Part shown: in pieces, positions 21,611 to 31,311 of the stretch
How positions within the stretch are numbered: position 1 is the stretch's first letter
Layout of the letters: every line of letters starts with the position of its first letter
Origin: Acanthosepion lycidas
Taxonomy: Eukaryota; Mollusca; Cephalopoda; Sepiida; Sepiidae
DNA length: 64,000 bases
Assembly (NCBI GenBank): GCA_963932145.1
Contig: OZ010571.1
Coordinates: 153,332,598-153,396,597 of the forward strand
Direction of reading: 5' to 3'
Made by a program: the position numbers and the translations under genes
The notes under the pieces: model-generated
What the model was told of the DNA's origin: nothing
Database searches by the model: none
What the model saw: the letters and a program-made list of their open reading frames with translations, nothing else

Positions 21611-22581
21611 AAAACAAGGTTGATAAAATAAGTAAAGGTTTATTGTAAAAAATCCAGTACAATAAGAATAAAGGTAACAGTTATGCACAAGGTCGTTGCA
21701 AGTCAATACAGTAGTAAGTGCTACTATTGAAAGGTTCAGTAGTTCTTGTGTAAGTCTGAGTCATACTCAACAGATCCCAGCTAGTCAATATTTACTAGCC
21801 CCCCCCCCACTGCCACAAGGGTAGATGTGGCACAAGGCTGAGTTTAACGTGGGTCATCCGAGCTCATGGTCTAGGCCAAAAATTCACCATAGAACCCACA
21901 TAAACGGGTTTGGGTCTGTCTGCCTCCCGAGATGAGACTCTGCCCTTCAGCATAGCTTCGTCCAGGTTCCTCTCTGCCCAAAGGCAGAGAGTTCGACAGC
22001 ACAGCTAGAACAGATTCCAGCTAGCCATTATTTACTAGCACCCCCCCCCACACACACACACGAGGGTAGATGTGGCTCAGGGCTGTGTTTAATGTCGGTC
22101 ATCTGAGCCCGTATGGTCGGACAAAACTTTGCTGTAGAACACGCATAAATGGGTTTGGATCTATCTACCTCCCCCAAATGAGATTCTGACCTTTGGCACA
22201 CCCTCATCCGGATTCCTCTCTATCTGAAGGAAGAGAGTTTGACAGCACAGCTGGAACAGATTCCAGCTAGTCAATATTTACTAGCCCCCACCCACCACGA
22301 GGGTAGATGTGGCACAAGGTCAAGTTTAACATGGGTCTTCCAAGCCTGTAGGCTCAGCTCAAAAATCCCCGTAGAACCCACATAAACAGGATTGAGTCAA
22401 TCTACCTCCCTCTACGAGACTCTGCACTTTGGCAGAGCCTTGTCTGGGTTCCTCTCTGCCCAAAGACAGAAAGTTCAACTGTACAGCTAGTCTCAGTAGT
22501 CCATTGACTTACAGCTATATATATAGGTAGTTACTACCTATAGTGTAGTCACTCATGGGAGTGACAGGTTATTCCATTACA
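21576..22581 (-). mobile_element. LTR-like fossil with an internal tandem triplication
   Basis: The termini TGTTATATTCCATGCT... and ...TTATTCCATTACA match those of the 259-bp copy at 24138-24396. The outer ~200 bp on the left and ~90 bp on the right are homologous between the two. TG...CA ends and, on the minus strand, a TATA-like region near the start are LTR features. It is about 1.0 kb because of three tandem ~240-bp units. No internal protein-coding region is seen. It looks old and is not an intact element. Family is uncertain. Confidence 0.45.
21771..22490. repeat. Three tandem ~240-bp units
   Basis: Units start at 21771, 22011 and 22257 with 'cagattccagctagtcaata'. Each has an oligo-C tract, 'gagggtagatgtggc', 'tgagactctg' and 'ttcctctctgcccaaag'. 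The units are G+C-rich compared with the flanks and about 80% alike by eye. Confidence 0.9.
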
Positions 22582-22661
22582 TCAAATTAGAACTTTTTTA
22601 ACATAAAATTCAAGAAAGTTGGGAAAAATTGGGCCAAATGTGTTGAACTGTGATGCAAATG

Positions 22662-23070
22662 TATCTGTCTATATTTCTGAGATGAGGTATTATGTACATT
22701 ATTTACATTATTCGGACTATTGTCCTCATCTTTGTTGGCATATTTATTACATTTCAGCCGTTGTAGGCTCCGGCCTTCTTCAGGTGGAATGTCAAACTTA
22801 ATCCTTTATTTAGCTTACTGGGGTAGACTGTTCTAGTTCCACATGCCATGTTTAATGGATGTCAGTTATCAGTTATCTCCTGTTAATTTCCCTCTCCAAG
22901 TTCTCCACTGCCTTAACCGGGTATTGAGCTCCCACTCTTTGGGTCCTGTCACTTTTAAGTTTGACATTTCAACTACCTGAAGAAGACCTGAGTGTACAAC
23001 GGCTGAAACATTGTAATAAATATGTTGACATAGGTGAGGACAATAGTCCAAATAATGTAAATAATGTGTG
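22662..23070. mobile_element. Inverted pair of Penelope-like ends (family C)
   Basis: The minus copy at 22662-22950 includes the tRNA-like B-box portion ('gggtattgagctcccactct'). The plus copy at 22951-23070 holds only the 3' part: CTGAAGA at about 22981, GAAAC, and the 'aatagtccaaataatgtaaa' end. Right after the CTGAAGA the two copies differ at positions that partly keep the stem. Confidence 0.65.
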
Positions 23071-23437
23071 ATGTAAATATGCAAAATATCATCTATGTTT
23101 CTTGGTTGTTGCTTATTTCCATCTTGGTTGGACTGAGAACTTTTCAGTAGCACCTTTTATTACTTATTGTATTTTTATCTAAATACATCAAACTGCAAAT
23201 TATGGATATTTGGAATAAAAGTTAATTAATTTTCTTTATAAATGACCACTTTAATTGATTTATTGGAAGGTGTTCTCTTTTAGATAAATTACTGTCTCCC
23301 ACAATTCTCTAAAGAAGACATTAGTCCTCTCATTTTATTTAATATTATGGCACATGTTTTTAATATTTTTATTTGTGATTTTTCATAAAGCAAAGTGAAG
23401 TTTTTTTGTAGTTTGCAAACAATGTGAGTTTCTACAA

Positions 23438-23480
23438 ATTACAGGGATTTGGACAAAATAATGGAAATATCTCTTTTTAT
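23438..23480 (+). mobile_element. Tc1-like inverted-repeat end (solo)
   Basis: 'acagggatttggacaaaata' followed by 'atggaaatatc' looks like the terminus of a Tc1-family element (CAG..RTTGGACAAAATAATGGAAAC). No matching inverted end or coding was found. Confidence 0.4.
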
Positions 23481-23834
23481 TTTACTATTTTTCTTACTGG
23501 CATATATTACAAATTTGAAACTATTCTAGTCTCTATCTATGTGCTCATATTCATTTCGTAAATCTGGATACAACAGGGGGAATGCAATTGCTAATCCTCT
23601 CTTCTTCCCTATCTTCCCATTATTAAACAGAAAAAATGGTATGTAGACCTACCAAAAGTGAAGAAAGAGACAACAGCTGTAGTTTTGGTTGATTAATTCA
23701 TTTATTCTCTCATCCATTTTCTACAGCTTATCAACCCTTTGCAGAATATTGAAAACAAGAAAATATTTTTTAGATTGTAAGAATGTTAGGGGGATAATAA
23801 TGGTTTAGCAATACCAGTCTTACTATTTAACTTA

Positions 23835-24096
23835 TAGCTTGGGAGAGAGGAGGTGGATTCATACTTTTCTCCCCAAGGATATGTGCATATAAGTGAATAT
23901 AACAAACCTGACTAAAATTGCCACTCAGCTCTCTAATTAACAATTCCAAGTCATTATCCATTAAATCAACCACACATCTAAGCTTACACCACCCAGTATT
24001 CCTAAGTGGTCACCCATCTAGGTATTGATTAGTCTTGATGTCATTTAACTTTGATAATCATATAGGAAGCGATGTTTCAAAATGATATGGCTGGAA
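23835..24096 (-). repeat. 5S rRNA/tRNA chimeric SINE (diverged copy)
   Basis: On the minus strand a 5S-derived head runs from 24096 to about 23981: 'gccatatcattttgaaac', then 'aatacctagatgggtgacca' and 'cttaggaatactgggtggtg'. It is joined by 'taagcttagatgtgtgg' to a tRNA-like unit and the family A body to 23835. The order is the same as at 31.33-31.72 kb. Confidence 0.8.
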
Positions 24097-24137
24097 GCAT
24101 TACTAACAAGATAGTTCACCAATATAATGTCACACAT

Positions 24138-24396
24138 TGTTATATTCCATGCTAAGGGAATAAACACATAACACCAGGTGGATACTAGAAGAAAGGCTAA
24201 TTGTTCACAACACGGTACAGTTATACACACAGGTCAATCTAGTAATGAGTGCCACTAATTGGAAGGTTGGACATGCTTACGTCGTCTCGCTCTCACGCCT
24301 CTCTCATCTACCCCATCTCTCATAGACAGTGAAGTTTATAGGTACTTACTACCTATAGTGAAATTATTCATGGGGGTGCCAGATTATTCCATTACA
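24138..24396 (-). mobile_element. Solo LTR-like fossil
   Basis: It starts TGTTATATTCC and ends CCATTACA. It is flanked by the direct repeat tcacacat (24130-24137 and 24397-24404; the identity extends by TG on the right). On the minus strand it reads TGTAATGG...ATATAACA, with TATAAAC and later GTTTATTCCC near the 3' end, a promoter/polyA order typical of LTRs. An 8-bp duplication is long for an LTR, so a small terminal-repeat element remains possible. Confidence 0.5.
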
Positions 24397-24699
24397 TCAC
24401 ACATTGAGAGTAACAGTATGTAGAATCTTTAATGAAAAATGTGCCGTTTTTTTTCTTTAATATTTCAAAGAAAAATTCCAACCTGTTGGTAAGAATTATT
24501 GTAGTCCCAAGTGGTTAACAAAAACATTTATCTATTTATATTAACATTTTCTTCATAATAATAGATTTAAGATCATTGGAAATTTAATATGTACATAATT
24601 AATTATTATGAGATTTTATTAATATTCAATATTTTCTGATCAAAGTCTTATTGTTTGTAATATTTATGTTGGCCCTGTACAGAACAAGATCGTATAAGA

Positions 24700-25000
24700 C
24701 AGAAGGTAGCAACCTATGGCACACGTGCCACATGTGGCACACCAAACAATTTCCAATGGCCCACAGCCACAAATGACATCACAAAGTCCGAACCAATAAC
24801 TACTACAACGCAAAGAAGATATTTAGTTGTTTCAATTTTAATATATACTAAAGTAAATATACTATATATTACTATATAAAATATATTGTAGAACATGTAT
24901 ATTGACCTTGACTTGTATAAAAATACATATACTGCTGGCACATTGAATGATTTTAAAACCCTAAGTTGGCAGATAGTTAGCAAAAGGTTGCTGACCCCTC
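24700..25000. mobile_element. hAT non-autonomous element (MITE), 301 bp
   Basis: The ends CAGAAGGTAGCAACC and (inverted) GAGGGGTCAGCAACC are of the hAT type. It is flanked by an exact 8-bp duplication GTATAAGA (24692-24699 and 25001-25008). The subterminal 'tggcacac' and 'ctggcacat' also pair. It encodes no transposase. The identical target duplications make a fairly recent insertion likely. Confidence 0.9.
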
Positions 25001-25009
25001 GTATAAGAC

Positions 25010-25701
25010 ACATTCAACTGAAAAAAAAAACACTGGTTGAAATAGTATAAACAAAAATTACAATAAACAAATAAGCAGTAATGTTTATTTACTGTAATCG
25101 TTATTGAGAGTTTGCAGATGGTGGAATATTTACTTGGAAATGTCGAAGATGCTAAAAGTGAATGGCAAGTGAGTCAGATTGATGCAGTGACTTAATTCAC
25201 TGAAAGAAATAATGAATGAAAATAAATCAATAAATTAAAATTTGAAAGAACTGCTTTTTTCTGGCAGCAGATTTCCATGGGGGATGTAAATTGGTTATCA
25301 TTTATGAGAATGCTGTGTAAGCATAATTTTCTGTTGTTTGAACTTTGAAATGACCAAGACTGTCTAAGAAAAAAAGGTCATGCTGATCACTTACCAGCTG
25401 TTGGTAAGTATGAAAGAATCCTTCAGTAGACAAAAGAGCAAAGCAGAGAGCTGACCTGCTTGAGTTTTACAGAACAATTCAAAGACAACCCTGGTCATGA
25501 AACAGCTGTTAAGGTTTTTGATTAAGTGGTCAGTAATGTTAAGAGACACACGCAAAAACGCTGGTCTTCACAAAATATGAAAAGAAATTTAAGATCATTT
25601 TAGTTATTGGATTTCATCATTCAAATATTAACATTAATGTAAAGCTATATGTATCAAATTAATATATATTAAGATGGGTATAGAAATGAATATATTAAAT
25701 T

Positions 25702-25774
<73 letters not shown>

Positions 25775-26385
25775 TGTAGAAATGAGCTAATTAAAGAGAT
25801 ATGATCAACAATATATGTGAATGATTACCTATACATACAGGTGAGTAAATAACTATTTAATCAATGGTGTAGACAAAATAGTGCTCAATATAGTAAAACA
25901 GAAGTATAAAATATATATTAAGAATTACACATATACCTACATTTACTGTACAGTGCAGAAAATCATAGTTTACCCATTCATCAGGTACAAAAAGTTATGA
26001 ACTGTTCAACACAGTTGTTGTTTTTTAAAAAAAATACTTTTTAACTCTGTTTTCAATCAAAAGACAGGTCAAAGTCAAAGCAGAAAAGTTAAAAATATAG
26101 ATTAGATGTTAGCAGTGTGTGTGGTATTCATACATGTCTCAAGGAACTGTCGTATTAAGAAATTTGATTGGTCAATAATGACATACTCATAAGATTTTAA
26201 ACTCTTGACCGCCTCCATCATTCTTAACTCTTTAATAAGCAAAAGTATTGTTTCCTGTTTTCAAATCAAGTAAATCATTTTCATCAAAAGTTACCAAACA
26301 TTGCTTGATGATGGTATAAGTTGTGAAACAAATTTCCATGTTGCAATGTAAAATATTTTTAAATAATAATATTATTAAAATATAT
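25010..26385. other. No gene seen; long (TA)n
   Basis: AT-rich, with (TA)n(GA)n at 25704-25773. No protein family or splice-flanked frame was recognised. Confidence 0.5.
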
Positions 26386-26390
26386 ATATT

Positions 26391-26426
26391 ACCCTGAAGA
26401 TTCGTTTAGGGGAAACCTAGGTAGGT
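26391..26426 (+). ncRNA. Hammerhead ribozyme-like motif (repeat E family)
   Basis: ACC (26391-26393), CTGAAGA (26394-26400), a short TTC/GGG stem II with loop GTTTA (two of three pairs are wobble), GAAA (26412-26415). C-CTAG-G then forms stem III, followed by T-A (cleavage would follow A26423). GGT (26424-26426) pairs with ACC as stem I. All core nucleotides of a type I hammerhead are present. The weak points are the wobble-rich stem II and a 3-bp stem I. Downstream 'cgctctacttagtgtattga' links it to repeat E. Confidence 0.5.
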
Positions 26427-26680
26427 TTGCTTGACTCTTAAGAATTACTTTAGGTTATCGCTCTACTTAGTGTATTGAGCACTTTACGTAGTTGTCTTTT
26501 ACCCTTTTTCCTTGTTCTGGGTTTTTTTTCTTTGGACTTGAAGCTGAAACACTTGACGATTGTTTTTGAGTTGTTTTAATGTTCTTGGTTCTTTCTTTTT
26601 TTATTTCTCATTTTTCCTCAGGTACTGATTTGTTCTACTACAAGTTAAGTTATCTGAGATTTTTCCAAATGAGTACCACC

Positions 26681-26681
<1 letters not shown>

Positions 26682-26744
<63 letters not shown>
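26682..26744. repeat. (TA)n microsatellite
   Basis: About 62 bp of pure TA, about 250 bp downstream of the hammerhead-like motif. Confidence 0.95.
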
Positions 26745-26748
<4 letters not shown>

Positions 26749-27219
26749 GGATTTTTAATGGTACAGATCTTGAGTATTGCTTAGAATTAAACAGGATGTT
26801 CCATTAAAATCAGAAATCATACCTGGCAACAAAATGAACTCATCTGCAATGCTTATTGTTCTTCAGTTTGTGAACATATGATAAAATAGCAGAAAGTGTG
26901 CTATGGAATTTAGTGTAGATTGGTTCTCCGTTTTGGCTAAGTATTAGAATCGCTTTACATCAGGTTTTGCAGACCCTTACTGTGTAAACAGAAGGGATTG
27001 CTTGCTAGACCCTTTCTGTGATCAGTCTCTAGCAGTTCCTTTCCTTCCCCTACCCCATTCCCATCATTGACTAATTCGTATCTTATATTTATTATATTTT
27101 AATTTAAATTCTTCTGCTAAAGAAACTTTGATAAGCAGGAGAGAAACTGATTGTTTTTCCCTCCTTTTATATTTTATCCCTCAATATGCCTTGTAATGTT
27201 AAACTAAATACTTTTAAAG

Positions 27220-27264
<45 letters not shown>

Positions 27265-27410
27265 GACATTATTATGTTTATATATTCTTTTTATAGATAA
27301 AAATATTTAAGTAAATGCTCTGTTTATGATAAACAGTATTAAACAACATTTACCGGCCTGAATTTTCGAGAAATTTTCATAGAAAATATTCGGCCTCCAA
27401 CAGGAATCAT
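27265..27410 (+). repeat. Dispersed repeat D (second copy)
   Basis: It shares 'tttaagtaaatgctctgttt' and 'aacagtattaaacaacattt' with 2.42 kb, and directly follows a (TA)n tract (27222-27261) as that copy does. Confidence 0.6.
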
Positions 27411-27480
27411 CCTGTATCATATACGGAACCGTCATATAGCCTGACGTGCCTTTAACCAATTAGGCCACAGAGGAGCATTT
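27385..27480 (-). repeat. tRNA-like sequence (tRNA pseudogene or SINE head)
   Basis: The minus strand 'gtggcctaattggttaaagg' fits a D-arm/A box. CGTCA...TGACG forms a 5-bp anticodon-type stem, and ACAGG...CCTGT a T-arm-type stem. The loop lengths are off and U33 is absent, so it is not a working tRNA. Confidence 0.4.
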
Positions 27481-27588
27481 GGTTAGCAAGGTCGATTTTA
27501 CTGTACAATCTACAACCTTCCATGATTCTCTTACGTACATTCATAACTGCTCATGGTGTATCCAAATGTAAACAATTGACGTCTCACA

Positions 27589-27716
27589 TTATGAAATGGA
27601 CAAAGTCCGACAATTATTTTAAGACATTTTTATATTTTACTTAAATATTTGAATCTATAAAAAGAATGTATAAACATAAAAATGTCTTAAAATAATTGTC
27701 TGACTTTGTCCATTTC

Positions 27717-27720
<4 letters not shown>
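27589..27720. repeat. Near-perfect 45-bp hairpin
   Basis: Arms 27589-27633 and 27676-27720 match at 44 of 45 bases, with a 42-base spacer. The sequence is repeat D. A 60-bp (TA)n tract begins at the outer edge of the right arm. Confidence 0.92.
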
Positions 27721-27779
<59 letters not shown>

Positions 27780-27831
27780 TGTCTGTTTATCTGAAAATAA
27801 ATATTCTTAAATTCACCTTCATCCCTACCGT

Positions 27832-27902
27832 GCACCAATGGCTTAGTGGTAGAATCCCTGACTGACACCAATTCAGTCAGGTTTTGATCCTAGCTAGAGG
27901 CA
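27832..27902 (+). repeat. tRNA-Gly-like module
   Basis: GCACCAA start, A box 'ggcttagtggtagaatcc', stem GACTGA...TCAGTC, B-box-like 'ggttttgatcc'. It could provide an internal pol III promoter for the downstream hammerhead unit. It is not a functional tRNA: the acceptor 3' half does not pair. Confidence 0.6.
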
Positions 27903-27915
27903 ACCGGACATCTAG

Positions 27916-27956
27916 CCACACTGATGAGCTGTGATACTACGAAAGTCTGTCTGTGG
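27916..27956 (+). ncRNA. Type I hammerhead ribozyme-like motif, unit 1
   Basis: CCACA (27916-27920) pairs perfectly with TGTGG (27952-27956) as stem I. CTGATGA (27921-27927) is the exact core. Stem II spans 27928-27940 with G-C closing and two mismatches. GAAA is 27941-27944, and GTC with cleavage after C27951 is at the right place. Stem III is weak in this copy (A-U, then G facing G). Decay in stems II and III suggests reduced or no activity. Confidence 0.7.
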
Positions 27957-28195
27957 ACGGCAATATATATGCTCCTGATAAATTTATTTTGGTTGAGCTC
28001 TCTTGGAAGGAAGTGTGGGTTTGTAAACAGTGACTATTATGGCTAATAATGCAAGACTCTTCAGTAAATTGAATCAAGTTCTCTCAGTCACTGTGTGTTT
28101 ATCCAAAAATAAATATGCTTAAATTCACCTTCATCCCTGCCATGCATCAACAGCTTAGTGGTAGAATCCTCAACTGACACCAATTCAGACAGGTT

Positions 28196-28238
28196 TCACA
28201 CTGATGAGCGGTGAAACAGTGAAACCGTCTGTCTGTGG
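28196..28238 (+). ncRNA. Type I hammerhead ribozyme-like motif, unit 2
   Basis: CACA (28197-28200) pairs with TGTG (28234-28237), plus a T-G wobble. CTGATGA is 28201-28207 and GAAA 28221-28224. Stem III A-C / G-T has a 5-base loop, and cleavage would follow C28233 (GTC). Stem II (28208-28220) has four of five pairs including one wobble. All core positions are conserved, making this the more complete copy. Confidence 0.75.
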
Positions 28239-28241
28239 ATG

Positions 28242-28246
<5 letters not shown>

Positions 28247-28281
<35 letters not shown>
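28247..28281. repeat. (TA)n tract at the unit end
   Basis: It directly follows the 'gtggatgacaatata' end of the hammerhead unit. The same join is at 29.08 kb. Confidence 0.95.
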
Positions 28282-28285
<4 letters not shown>

Positions 28286-28515
28286 TTTAGCTCAATGATT
28301 GGCCAGTAATATTCTTATAACTAGTCCTATGCAAATAACTTAGCAGTGCCACCTGTGTAGATCAATCGTTGCCAAGGGGAATTAACTCAACATTAACATT
28401 TTTCTTCTTTTTTTCCACATTGAAAAAAACAAAGTGAAAAATTTGTTAATTCAAAAAGCAAAAATGAAGCAACAAGTGTCTTGTCCCAGGTAAAGTTATT
28501 TTTAAGATAATAGAA

Positions 28516-28846
28516 TTGTTTTTGTGTGCATCTACAAAGAGGCTTGCTAAACACAACCCTCATTCAGAATATTACAGCCCTGATGAAGAAAGTGAAAATG
28601 ACAAGCAAACCAAGAATCCACCATCAAATGAAGTCATTGCCGATAATACAGAACAGCTTATGGAATCCTCCATACTTGCCTGTCACCACCCTATGGAAAA
28701 ATGCACTCTTCCCCAAATTAACCTTTAACCAATCATCACTTCACTTTTCCAAACTCAACTTCCCATTGGTTAAAAGGACACAAAAATGTAGCAAGTTGAG
28801 ACAAATTCTTTTTTCCCACGTGTCTGGAGCCTATTTGAAAACCTAA
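28516..28846 (+). other. Unrecognised open frames (70 and 106 codons, overlapping)
   Basis: Two overlapping frames, one beginning MFLCASTKRL (acidic, S/E/N-rich), the other MHLQRGLLNT. I recognise neither. About 100 bp downstream lies 'aatctataaaaaagaatcgc', a TATA-like box that could mark an LTR or promoter, but no boundaries could be set. Confidence 0.2.
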
Positions 28847-29029
28847 AAATCTATAAAAAAGAATCGCTCGACTTAATTCAAGTCAGTCAAACACTGAGTT
28901 TCAAGAGATGCCAGCAGACTCCACATGTGCCAACACACTGACTCAATAACTCTTCCAGCCTCTCATCAACTCAACACAACTCGCACTACTATTGCCGCGT
29001 GAAGAAACTTAACTTAGAATTTACTAAAT

Positions 29030-29078
29030 TCTTGAGGCAATTGGATGTCTAGCCATACTGATGAGCTGTGAATGACAA

Positions 29079-29118
<40 letters not shown>
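29030..29118 (+). ncRNA. Truncated hammerhead unit end plus (TA)n
   Basis: 'atgtctagccatactgatga' + 'gctgtg' matches unit 1 (27908-27932) and then jumps to the 'aatgacaatatat' end. CTGATGA is at 29058-29064. The GAAA and cleavage site are deleted, so it cannot fold as a ribozyme. Confidence 0.7.
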
Positions 29119-29124
<6 letters not shown>

Positions 29125-29125
<1 letters not shown>

Positions 29126-29840
29126 TAAAAGAAAATATAATATATTAATTATAATTGATATAAAAATTAATATATTAAATCAAGTTATTAATAAAATTTA
29201 ACATGACATAAAATTTAATATATAAAATAAAATAGTAATATATAAATTAAGATGTGTATAAAATTCATAGCTTGGCTTGGAACAAAAATTCATTATATTT
29301 ACCAAGTGAAGTTCAAAGATAAAACCAGGTTATTGCTGGTAAACTATTTTGTGGTATTTTCAAGTCTTTTCCTCTGTTTAAATTATTAATGAAACAGATG
29401 AAAATAGCAAATGAATAATTTAAATTTTTTTTTTTTATATTTGGTTGGGGAACCCAGTTAAAAACATAAATATGACAAAAAAATTTGATAAATTCACATG
29501 CAACACAGCCATTTTACTCATTACTCTTTGTTAATATGTAGGTCACAACAAAATCAATTTGAAATAATTTAGACATTATTTAAGACTAAACTACCACCTT
29601 TGAGTCTGAAATGTTCAGTATTTTATGAAAAAATCTATTTTCCAGTTCTGTTTTCTTTTGTTTTTCAGGTATAATTAAAAATCCCAATAACTCTGAAATG
29701 ATTTTGTCTGAATTTTTTTGATGAGGAATTATTTTTATTACATTTATTTAAAGTCTTGAACTCATCATCCATAATGAGGACAAGAGTTGCAATAAATCAG
29801 TGTAATATAATTACCTTGTAAATAAATTGGGCTGCTACAG
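29125..29840. other. No gene seen
   Basis: Very AT-rich, with repeated 'aatatataaa' motifs to about 29260, then unique DNA. Confidence 0.5.
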
Positions 29841-29847
29841 AGGGTCC

Positions 29848-30306
29848 ACTATTTACATTATTCGGACTATTGTCTTCATCTTTGTCGCCATATTTATTAC
29901 GTTTCGGCCATTGTACACTCAAGCCTTCTTCAGGTGGTTGGAATGTTGAACTGAAGCCTTTATTTTACACACTAGGGTAGACTGTTCTAGTTCCATAAGC
30001 CATGTTTTAATGGATGATAATTATCAGTTATCTCCTGCTAATTCCCCTCTCCAAGGTCTCCACTGCCTTGAACGGGTATTGACCGGAGCGTACAACAGTC
30101 GAAACGTTGTAATAAATATGGCAACAAAGATGAGGACAATAGTCCGAATAATGTAAATAGTGTACATAATACCTCATCTCAGAAATATAGACAGATACTG
30201 AAAGGCCGAAACGCTGTAATAAATATGGTGACTAAGATGTGGACAATAGTCCGAATATTGTAAATAGTGTACATAATACCTCATCTCAGAAATATAGACA
30301 GATACA
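29848..30306. mobile_element. Inverted pair of Penelope-like ends plus a tandem partial copy (family C)
   Basis: The minus copy is 29848-30080, including the B-box-side remnant 'gaacgggtattgacc'. The plus copy 30081-30188 starts inside the core ('ggagcgtacaacagtcgaaa'). A second plus partial copy, 30194-30306, starts 'ggccgaaacgctgtaataa'. Both plus copies end with 'acctcatctcagaaatatag' and 'acagatac'. The head-to-tail repeat of the 3' end beside an inverted copy is a layout typical of Penelope insertions. Confidence 0.7.
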
Positions 30307-30567
30307 GTGGATCCTTTCTAAATAAATTTGACTATTTCTTCTCCCCTGACATGTGACAGTTTATACTGGGTTACATGATACCAGTGAGTAGTTCTGATCA
30401 GGTATAATAAATGTGATGTATATATTCTTTGACCTTTACAAAAATATGTTAAATATATAAATATATATTATCATCAATGATAACAGTAAAATTTAATATG
30501 CCTAAAATTTTTCAAAATCCCAAATAAAAGTAAATATTAATAAAAGTGAAAAAAAAAAAAATAAATA

Positions 30568-30945
30568 AATGTAATTACTTACATTGTTTACATATGGACT
30601 ATTGTCCACATCTTTGTTGTTATTATGAAAAGATTTAAAGTATTGGTTAGTGAATTTGGTGACAGTAATTATAAGTTCAATCCCAGTGTGTACTTGGACT
30701 CTGTGGAAACATGGCTAGCAATAACTGAGCAGTATTAAATAAGAAATAAACAAGATATATCCCTAGACATAGACAGTGGAACAAGCACAATTTGCCTCCG
30801 TTGATTAAATAAATGGTTCAGTTCTAAGGTAACCTTAGTCAACAAGATGAAATCTGTAGAGCATGATGGCTGAAATGTGATGATAACAGCAAAGATGAGG
30901 ATAATAATATTCTGAAAATCCAGACAGGAATAAATTTCACTTTAA
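30568..30945. mobile_element. Inverted-end SINE/PLE-like element (family B)
   Basis: 30568-30625 is a minus-strand 3' end ('tatggactattgtccacatc'). 30640-30945 is a plus copy with B-box-like 'gttcaatccc', 'aacatggctagcaataactg', 'agacatagacagtgg', 'ggctgaaatgtgatgataac' and 'agatgaggataat'. A related plus copy is at 46.95-47.35 kb. Confidence 0.55.
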
Positions 30946-31021
30946 TGCATTAAAATAACACGATGAAACTAAAAAGTGCCAGGTGCACAATCTCAAGATT
31001 CTTTTATTTTATGCCACAGAA

Positions 31022-31147
31022 ACACAATTCCTACATGAAACACATTTCCTACATGAAACACATTTCCTACATGAAACACATTTCCTACATGAAACTCATT
31101 TCCTACATGAAACACATTTCCTACATGAAACACATTCTTACATGAAA
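31022..31147. repeat. 18-bp minisatellite (acatgaaacacatttcct)n
   Basis: About 6.5 nearly identical copies. Translation artefacts on both strands come from the period being divisible by three. Confidence 0.95.
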
Positions 31148-31311
31148 CAGAAAAACACATTTCTACATGTTTGCAGTTTTGCTGCTCATTTACAAGCAAA
31201 CTTATATTTGTTATTTATTTATACTGACTGCAAAAATACCAATGAAAAATCTCTTTTGAGTATAATAATATACACTGTGCATTAATCAATATTATCATTT
31301 TTTAATGCCAT

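Larger units (their letters stand above)
27790..28240 (+). mobile_element. Tandem tRNA-Gly-like + hammerhead units (retrozyme-like)
   Basis: Two direct repeats lie about 280-310 bp apart. Each has 'aaattcaccttcatccct', a tRNA-Gly-like module ('ggcttagtggtagaatcc' at 27839; 'cagcttagtggtagaatcc' at 28151), a self-complementary anticodon-like arm, and a hammerhead-like motif (27916-27956; 28196-28238). The second unit lacks about 30 bp between tRNA-like and ribozyme parts. Animal retrozymes (known family: small non-autonomous retroelements whose tandem units are bounded by type I hammerheads and give circular RNAs) have this layout and unit size. A third, truncated unit end is at 29.03-29.08 kb. 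No protein is encoded. Each unit end runs into (TA)n. Confidence 0.65.

Noticed and set aside
27641-27871. Frame with a long YIYIYIYI run
   Set aside because: Translation of (TA)n; the same artefact appears at 2.3, 4.4, 36.6 and 59.9 kb.
27832-27902. Functional tRNA-Gly gene
   Set aside because: Acceptor 3' half does not pair and the sequence is part of a repeated unit; kept only as a tRNA-like module.
31022-31147. CRISPR-like spacing of repeated 18-mers
   Set aside because: Direct tandem repeats without spacers, in eukaryotic DNA; a plain minisatellite.
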